A stretch of DNA of 64,000 nt, taken from the NCBI RefSeq assembly GCF_000283155.1, contig NW_004454239.1, positions 7,095,117 to 7,159,116 of the forward strand. Direction: 5' to 3'. This stretch comes from Ceratotherium simum simum (Eukaryota > Chordata > Mammalia > Perissodactyla > Rhinocerotidae). A model generated the notes under the pieces. That model was given only the letters and a program-made list of their open reading frames with translations, made no database searches and was not told where the DNA came from. The position numbers and the translations under genes are program-made. Below, in pieces: positions 58,411 to 64,000 of this stretch (position 1 is its first letter; every line of letters starts with the position of its first letter).

Positions 58411-60249
58411 CAGGCCCCCAGGGCTTGCCCACCCCTCCAGACCGTCCCCATGGACACTCTGACATAGTGGCAACGGTGTCCACTCTGGGATTCTGAGGCC
58501 TGCAGGCCCCAAGCTGCCCTCTGGCTCTCTTGGGCTGTCAGGCCTGGGGAAGGCACTGGGAGAACTGGGCCTACAGGAATCCCTCTCCCACCCCTGGGAG
58601 GGTCCCTCACGCTGGGCCCCAAATCTGAAGACCCTCTCCCTCCTGTGTGCCCCGGGATGCCAAGGTCAGCCTGCCTCATCCCCGCCTCAAGCATCTCCTG
58701 CCGAAAAACCCGCTGTCATGAAGAAGAGCTGGAGACTCCACAAACAACCCCAACATCAGGAGAATTTAGGCATTCAACCTGCGCAAACGAGAGGGGCTGA
58801 TTCACTTTGCAAGGGCGTCAACCCCCAAGTCCTCAAGAAAATTCCCCTTGTGATTAAAAATTAATTGTCCTGCATGTGATTCAGAGACAACCCTTCAACT
58901 CCAAAGTTCTTATGTAAAGCAAAAGCCACTGGTACCAGAATCCTTTTCCCACTGGTTGACCACTAGAGACTTTTTTTTTAAATCTCCTAATTGTAAATCC
59001 GTTGTAGCATTAGAAAACAGGGATAACAGCTCAACTGGAGCCAACAGGGGTGTTTCTGCACGTCCTGGGAATGAGATCACTGAGTCCTCACACAGGTTCC
59101 TCCATGGAGGTATTCGCTCTGGGGATGGGAGGAATCCCGGCTCGGCTCTCCAGACAGAGGCCTTCAAGCGGGGAGTACAGATTGGTGAGGATGAGGGGCA
59201 CCATTCTTTGCAAGACCTTAACCAGAGTCTCTACCCCTTGACAAGGTCTTAGGAGGTTCTGAGTTTTCATGGGAGCTTTGCCTGGGGTCTGCCTGGCAGC
59301 AAAAAGCCTAAAATAACTGAAATGTGGGTGACTTGCCAAGCTCCAACTTATTCATACTCAAGTTATTCTCTTGAGGATGCATGAGGGTACACAAGTGTAC
59401 CATTTGATGGGTGAAAAACTGAGGCAATCAAGTTACATTCAATTGAGAGCAAAAAGCCAAGGACTTGAGGGGTTCACACTTGGAGATAGGACATATTGTC
59501 CCAAACTAGGGGGGCTTGCTAGCCAAAGGCAACTTTGAGTGGCCAAGGGAACTCTAGGGATGGAAGAGTGGAAAGGTCACAGGTAGGGAAGAGGAAGTGA
59601 GCTGTTCCTGTGCCCCACGCATGCACAATGAAGAATGGCATGAGCCCTCCTTTCTCTATCCCTCCTTTCTCTCCCTCTATATAGTACCAGGTAGAAGTGT
59701 TGGGTTAGAGTAGAGGGCTCCCAAGAGGGACCACTGTCCCAAGGGGGACACACATCCAAGAAGGACACACTAGATTATCAAATTAGTATCTGTACAGTGC
59801 TTGAGGAAACCTTAATCATCACGAAAAATACCATCTTCTCAAGCTCAGTTATGAACACAAAAGGTTGAAAAATGAAAAGGAAACAAGTAAGATAATCAGG
59901 TTTTTCTCACACTACCATGAATCTCAAAATCCAGTTTTTATTGACTCTGTTTTAAAAAAAAATTTTGACTGACTTCCAAAATTAAAGGCTAAATTCCTCA
60001 ATGCTCTTCTAATGATTTAATAAAAATGTCTTCATGATGAGGCAAGTGTTCACATGCCCCATGCCCCACAATAGTGAATGGTCTTGCCCAAACTGAATTC
60101 CCACATGTTCCTGTACTGGTGGGAATACCAGCTTGGCTCCCACATCTGGGCCCTGCGAGTGTTCATGAGGACTCTAGGACTGACCAGGTCCTAGAAGGTC
60201 ACCTGAAAAGTCAAGGATAGAAGGGATCATGAAAGCCATAGAGGGTACT
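58411..60249. other. Unique DNA, nothing recognised
   Basis: It includes an AT-rich segment at 59800-60030. No repeat, RNA or exon is recognised. Confidence 0.4.
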
Positions 60250-60372
60250 GAGGGGACTTCCAGGCACCCCCTCCTTTCACCAATGGGGAAACGGTGCCCA
60301 AGGTAGAGAATGAGTTGTCCACGCTCCTTGGAGCTTGACTGCTGGTGGAGGCCTGGTCTCCTGACCTGGGGC
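60250..60372 (-). mobile_element. Possible MIR fragment (antisense)
   Basis: 'ccaatggggaaacggtgcccaaggtagagaatgagttgtcc' then 'gaggcctggtctcctgacc' follows the reverse-complement MIR core and tRNA-side, diverged. Confidence 0.5.
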
Positions 60373-60839
60373 CAGCCCTCCCAACCAGCCTCCGGTCCCT
60401 AAGCTGACAGACTGTGCACTTCTAAATATTAAAATCTGCAGTCGTCTGCTCACAAGGACTCATGGATTGTGTATCTGTCCTCATCGTTGGCTCTGGCAGA
60501 TTGGTGACCTTCTACAGAGAACCGAGGGTGTAAGAGCTTTCGGGCCAAGGGGTTCCCACTTGTGGCGGACACTGTTGGTGCCCCACCCCTTCCCTTCCGG
60601 TTCCCCGGCAAGCCAATGGCCTCTCGTTTCTCTCTGGCCATAGGAAGACTGCTTGGCTGTTGGGTGGGCTGGAATGACCCTCAGCTAACGAGAGCTGCAG
60701 AGCCGGGGGATAAATACCCCAGCGTCTTCAGCCCTCAGGGGGTAACTCTGAGGTGAGCTCCACACATGATCCTACAGGATCCCCAGGGGGACTGAGTCCA
60801 CCCCCTAACAGTGGCGACCCTGTCAATTAACACACCTGT
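60373..60839. other. Unique DNA, nothing recognised
   Basis: No homology is recognised. Confidence 0.4.
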
Positions 60840-60940
60840 GTCAGCTTCCTCCTTTCTCTGTCTCCCTCCCTGCTCCCACATAAACTACCCACAGCCAGGT
60901 CCTTATTTCAGGGTCTGCTTTTGGGAGACCCCAACTACAT
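60840..60940 (+). repeat. Possible old LTR 3' end
   Basis: 'gctcccacataaactacccacagccaggtccttatttcagggtctgcttttgggagacccc' resembles the terminal phrase of an LTR-type repeat. A related but weaker phrase lies at 36030-36060. The family is not identified. Confidence 0.4.
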
Positions 60941-61720
60941 CACCAATGGGGCTTAGAAGAATGGGGTCTGAGAAGATTAATGGACTCTCTTCGTGACAAG
61001 AAAGAGCCCAACATACTGTGAACCCCTAATTGCCCACCGAGGCTCTGCATCCTGCCAAAACATCGGCCTCCAGCCCTACTCCAGGTGCAGGGACACCTCA
61101 GAGCAGCCTGTCCTTGTGGTCTGCCCCAGCCCTCCCCCCAGGACATACAAAACTCTTGAGTCAAAAGAGAAAAGTGACTTGTCCATCATATAAAAAGAGC
61201 AATAATTTGGTAAATTAATTGCAAATTTGCTTTCCCTGCTTGGTTGCCTTTCTCTTTTTATGTGGATAATTGAGAACATATTATATTAATTTGACAACAA
61301 CAGAAGGTCAGAAAGAAAACTTAACCTTGTGAGCAGTGGGTTACCATTAGCTGGGTATGTTTGGACAACTCCACAAAGAGCATGGAAGACAAGCTCTTCG
61401 CAAAGCTGGCCAATGTCTGGATATTTTTGCTAATGAAATAGCTGTGCCGAGTTCCCCAACTTTAACCTTGAAAATGCACACTGTTTGCTCAAGAGGCAGA
61501 ATCTGCTCGTGCAGAGACAATAGTGCCAGTGTGCTCCTGCATATTTAGGCATGTAATTTAATCGTCATGACGTTTCTTTGAGAAAAAGTGACTATACATG
61601 AGCAATAATCATCTCCTAAAGTTTAGATTCTTTCCCTCCCATCAGAATATCTAAATTTCACCAAAGAAAACATATTTCCCAACATGTGTAAATGAAGAAG
61701 TGGATTTAAAGACTCTGACC
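60941..61720. other. Unique DNA, AT-rich in the middle
   Basis: 61185-61700 is AT-rich and repeat-free (ggtaaattaattgcaaatttgc, gcatgtaatttaatcgtcatgacg) and could be a conserved noncoding element. The motif at 61565-61571 (cgtcatgacg) is a 10-bp perfect palindrome. Confidence 0.3.
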
Positions 61721-64000
61721 ATAAGCCACAGAGCACCCTTCCCCTCCTGGTCTATCCCATCTTAAGTCACAGTTACCTCCTTGAAACCCCACTCTCATCT
61801 GCCAAAGAGGCCTCTTATCCACCTCAGACCAGGGGGCCATAGCTGCTTGGAAAGGGTCTAGGCTGTAGGGCTAAGGGCAGATGCAATAGCGATGCTGTGG
61901 TTGCCCAAGTCTGAGTGCAAACAGGTGGGGCTTGTTATAATTCCAAGTGGGCATGGGGGTGGGCAGCAGGAAACAGAATTGCCAGCCCCCACGCAGAGCT
62001 GTGAAATGAAGTCAGCTCATTCCAGAGGCCTGAATCCACCCCGCTCCCTCCCAGCAGCAAACAGGATGTTCCCGAGCACTCAGCTGGTGAGAAGGGAGCT
62101 CTTCCCCAGAGGTGGGAATGAGGGGAGGTGGGTGGGAGGCAGGGGGTGCTGTGAAATGAGAGGTGGGAGGAGGCTGGGAATCGGTTTATAAAAACTTGAG
62201 AAGAGAATCCACAAAGGTCTCCTCTAAGCTTGAGAAATTACCACTGGGGAGCGACTCAGGAAATACCCCCTGCTTTAGAAGCGGAAACGCGTGGAGACCC
62301 CGTGAGGGGGATTGGGCCCTCGTGGAGGGAGAGAGAGCAGCAGATGCCCGGATACGGGGCTCCAGGGAGCCTTCCCACTGTCAGCAAGGAGCGGATGATC
62401 GGTTCCTTCAGCGACACTGCCTGGATTCCCAAGGCCGCCACTCTCGCTGCACGGGATGCCTGACCCTCGTCCCTACCGCCTGGCGAGGCCAGTGCTGTGG
62501 GGACAGCAAAGGTGTCTGGAGTGTGCAGAGTGACTGTAAATGCTGAACAAGGTCGGGGCAATGCCTTCAGCCCTGAGCAGAGGCACTGAGGCCTCCAGCA
62601 GCCTTGAACAGAGCCCCTCCTCCTCGCCTGCGTCCCCAAGCCTGAGGCACTGGTCCAAAGGGGCCCTGAAGGGTGCCCCGGGCCTACACGGAGTGGATGG
62701 CGGTGAGCCCTCCTCAGGAGCTGCAGATGTGGCTTCTCAAACCAAAGGGGCTTCCGGCTTCTGCGGAAGGGATCACGCAGCGCCTCCTCACAGAGGGGCA
62801 CGTGCCCGTGGCAGTGATGCAGGCCTCGCGGAGCCGTCAGGAGGCCAGAATCCAGGAAGAGCCTAGAGGCATTCTCCCTCACACCACACCCCTCTTCCTG
62901 CAGGGCAGTTCCCCAGACTTAGTGGCGCTGGAAATAAAGATGAAACTCTCCTGGAGTCCTTCCTTTGGCTCAGGCTCTGCCTACACACTGGTGGTGGAAA
63001 CTGGCCCTGCTCGATGTGGCCATGTGCACCCGGAGCCTGGTGGCTGGGGTCACTTCGCTTTACCTTGGCAGGACATTTTGGGGTCCATTATGGTTTCTAC
63101 CCGAACCCACAGTGTATGCTCTCTGCTTCCCATGAACAGAATTAGGAAGCAGCTGTGGGCACAGAGAGCGAGCAAACTTCTTCAAGGTCTACACTTTTCA
63201 TTTGGGGCTTTCATCACCTGTTCTCAGACTCAGAATCTCTGAGCTGTCATTGCTTCCCCCAAATAAGAGACAACCTAATACCACATTATGGTCTTTGGGG
63301 TTGGGCTCACTTGAACACTTTCTATGAGAAATACTGGAGGGAATGTTTCAAGGTGTCAAGGTGATGCATTGGTCCTGTGGCTGAGGCCAAGGTTGTTCAA
63401 ACGGACATTTCTGGGCTTCCAACCCTCGTACACAGGAGACAATTTATTTGGGAGTGTGGGGACCAGCCTGGGGCTTGGGATTCTGTCAAATGATGATAAT
63501 ACCTTTTCCCTCACAGGCTAAGTTAGACACGGAGCAGAGGTGTGCATGGAATTTAGAGGCTTACAAACAGCCCCAAGCAAAGAAGCTTGAAAACACTGTG
63601 GAAGTGGCAGGACCCTGAAGTCCAGCTCGTGGACCAAAAAAAACAACACAAGTGAAAAGCAAAACCCTTCCTTCCTGTGTCTCCCTCCATGATGTGGGGT
63701 GGGGGAGAAGGCGGATGAAAGCCTGTTACAACCAACAGCACAACCAAAACATCCCAGGGGACAAAAATATCCCAGACTCCAAGGATTTGGGGTACCTTTC
63801 CATTCAAAACTACCCCTCACAGGATGAAAAGAAAATGTTCAGGTTTGCTGCAGGAAGGCTGGGTGTGGGCAGTCTCTTCCACACCTGGGATGTGGGACAG
63901 CAGCCCGCACACTCTTTGCCCCAATTCTCCCCCATCCACAGGGCCTGTGAGCAGTCATGGGGTCTAGACACTGGAAAGTCACTTGTACAGAGAGATGCGC
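61721..64000. other. Unique GC-rich DNA with overlapping long chance frames
   Basis: A 208-codon minus frame (62256-62882) overlaps plus frames of 108 and 189 codons (62540-62866, 62673-63242). None has a recognisable domain, and simultaneous openness on both strands reflects GC-rich composition. An AATAAA at 62933-62938 lies in this region without a transcript context. No repeat is recognised to the end of the window. Confidence 0.45.

Noticed and set aside
61561..61575. cgtcatgacg palindrome as a CREB-type site
   Set aside because: It has the half-site CGTCA with its complement TGACG but not the canonical TGACGTCA spacing, and a 10-bp palindrome is common by chance.
62256..63242. Overlapping open frames of 208 (minus) and 189 (plus) codons
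   Set aside because: No domain, signal peptide or splice context. Both strands are open at once in GC-rich DNA, and frames near 200 codons are expected about once by chance in 64 kb.
1..64000. CRISPR arrays, operons, phage or plasmid modules, or a novel gene system
   Set aside because: The sequence is mammalian nuclear DNA with vertebrate repeats. No spaced direct-repeat array and no prokaryotic gene order was seen.

Overview
This is vertebrate nuclear DNA, and almost certainly perissodactyl (horse, ass or zebra, possibly rhinoceros or tapir). The best evidence is six copies of a tRNA-derived SINE of the ERE (equine repetitive element) type. They have a recognisable A-box/B-box head, the phrase 'gatgttagc..cagggccaatcttcctca' near the 3' end and A-rich tails, and five are flanked by clear or near-perfect target-site duplications. 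MIR, L2, L1, MaLR-LTR, hAT-Charlie and Tigger fossils are also present, as in any placental mammal. The window has no bacterial or viral gene organisation and no operon or CRISPR array.

I found no exon of a conserved multi-exon protein gene. The only recognisable protein-coding homology outside transposons is a processed retrocopy of ATP5MF (mitochondrial ATP synthase membrane subunit f) on the minus strand at about 35.2-35.6 kb. Its 88-codon frame is open but the ancestral stop codon is lost. The longest other open frames (about 190-208 codons) look like chance. The window is therefore intergenic or deep-intronic, and I cannot name the locus.

Layout. 0-9.5 kb: mixed unique DNA with old L2/MIR fragments, a small CpG island at 2.50-2.80 kb, a roughly 0.9 kb ancient interspersed repeat at 5.0-5.9 kb, and an AT-rich candidate regulatory block at 6.6-7.8 kb. 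9.7-16.3 kb: one old, dead L1 in plus orientation, broken by three EREs and a MER20-like hAT element. 16.3-29.4 kb: unique DNA with MIR/L2 pieces, two more L1 fragments (20.4 and 23.1 kb), an ERE at 23.9 kb and a GGAA microsatellite at 27.6 kb. 29.4-39.4 kb: few repeats, several AT-rich blocks that resemble conserved noncoding elements, and the ATP5MF retrocopy. 39.4-44.7 kb: MIR, L2, a CATC microsatellite, an ERE and an MLT1-type LTR. 45.4-46.6 kb: the strongest enhancer-like block, containing a perfect head-to-head SOX-type palindrome. 47.2-53.7 kb: L2 3' ends, a Tigger MITE, an ERE with a perfect 17-bp target duplication, and a second MER20-like element. 53.7-64 kb: mostly unique DNA with MIR fragments, a pyrimidine-rich tract and further AT-rich candidate regulatory blocks.

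Repeat names rest on remembered consensus features, not on a database search, so boundaries of old elements are approximate (often plus or minus 20-50 bp). Conserved-element calls are inferences from composition, absence of recognised repeats and motif content; no alignment was available.
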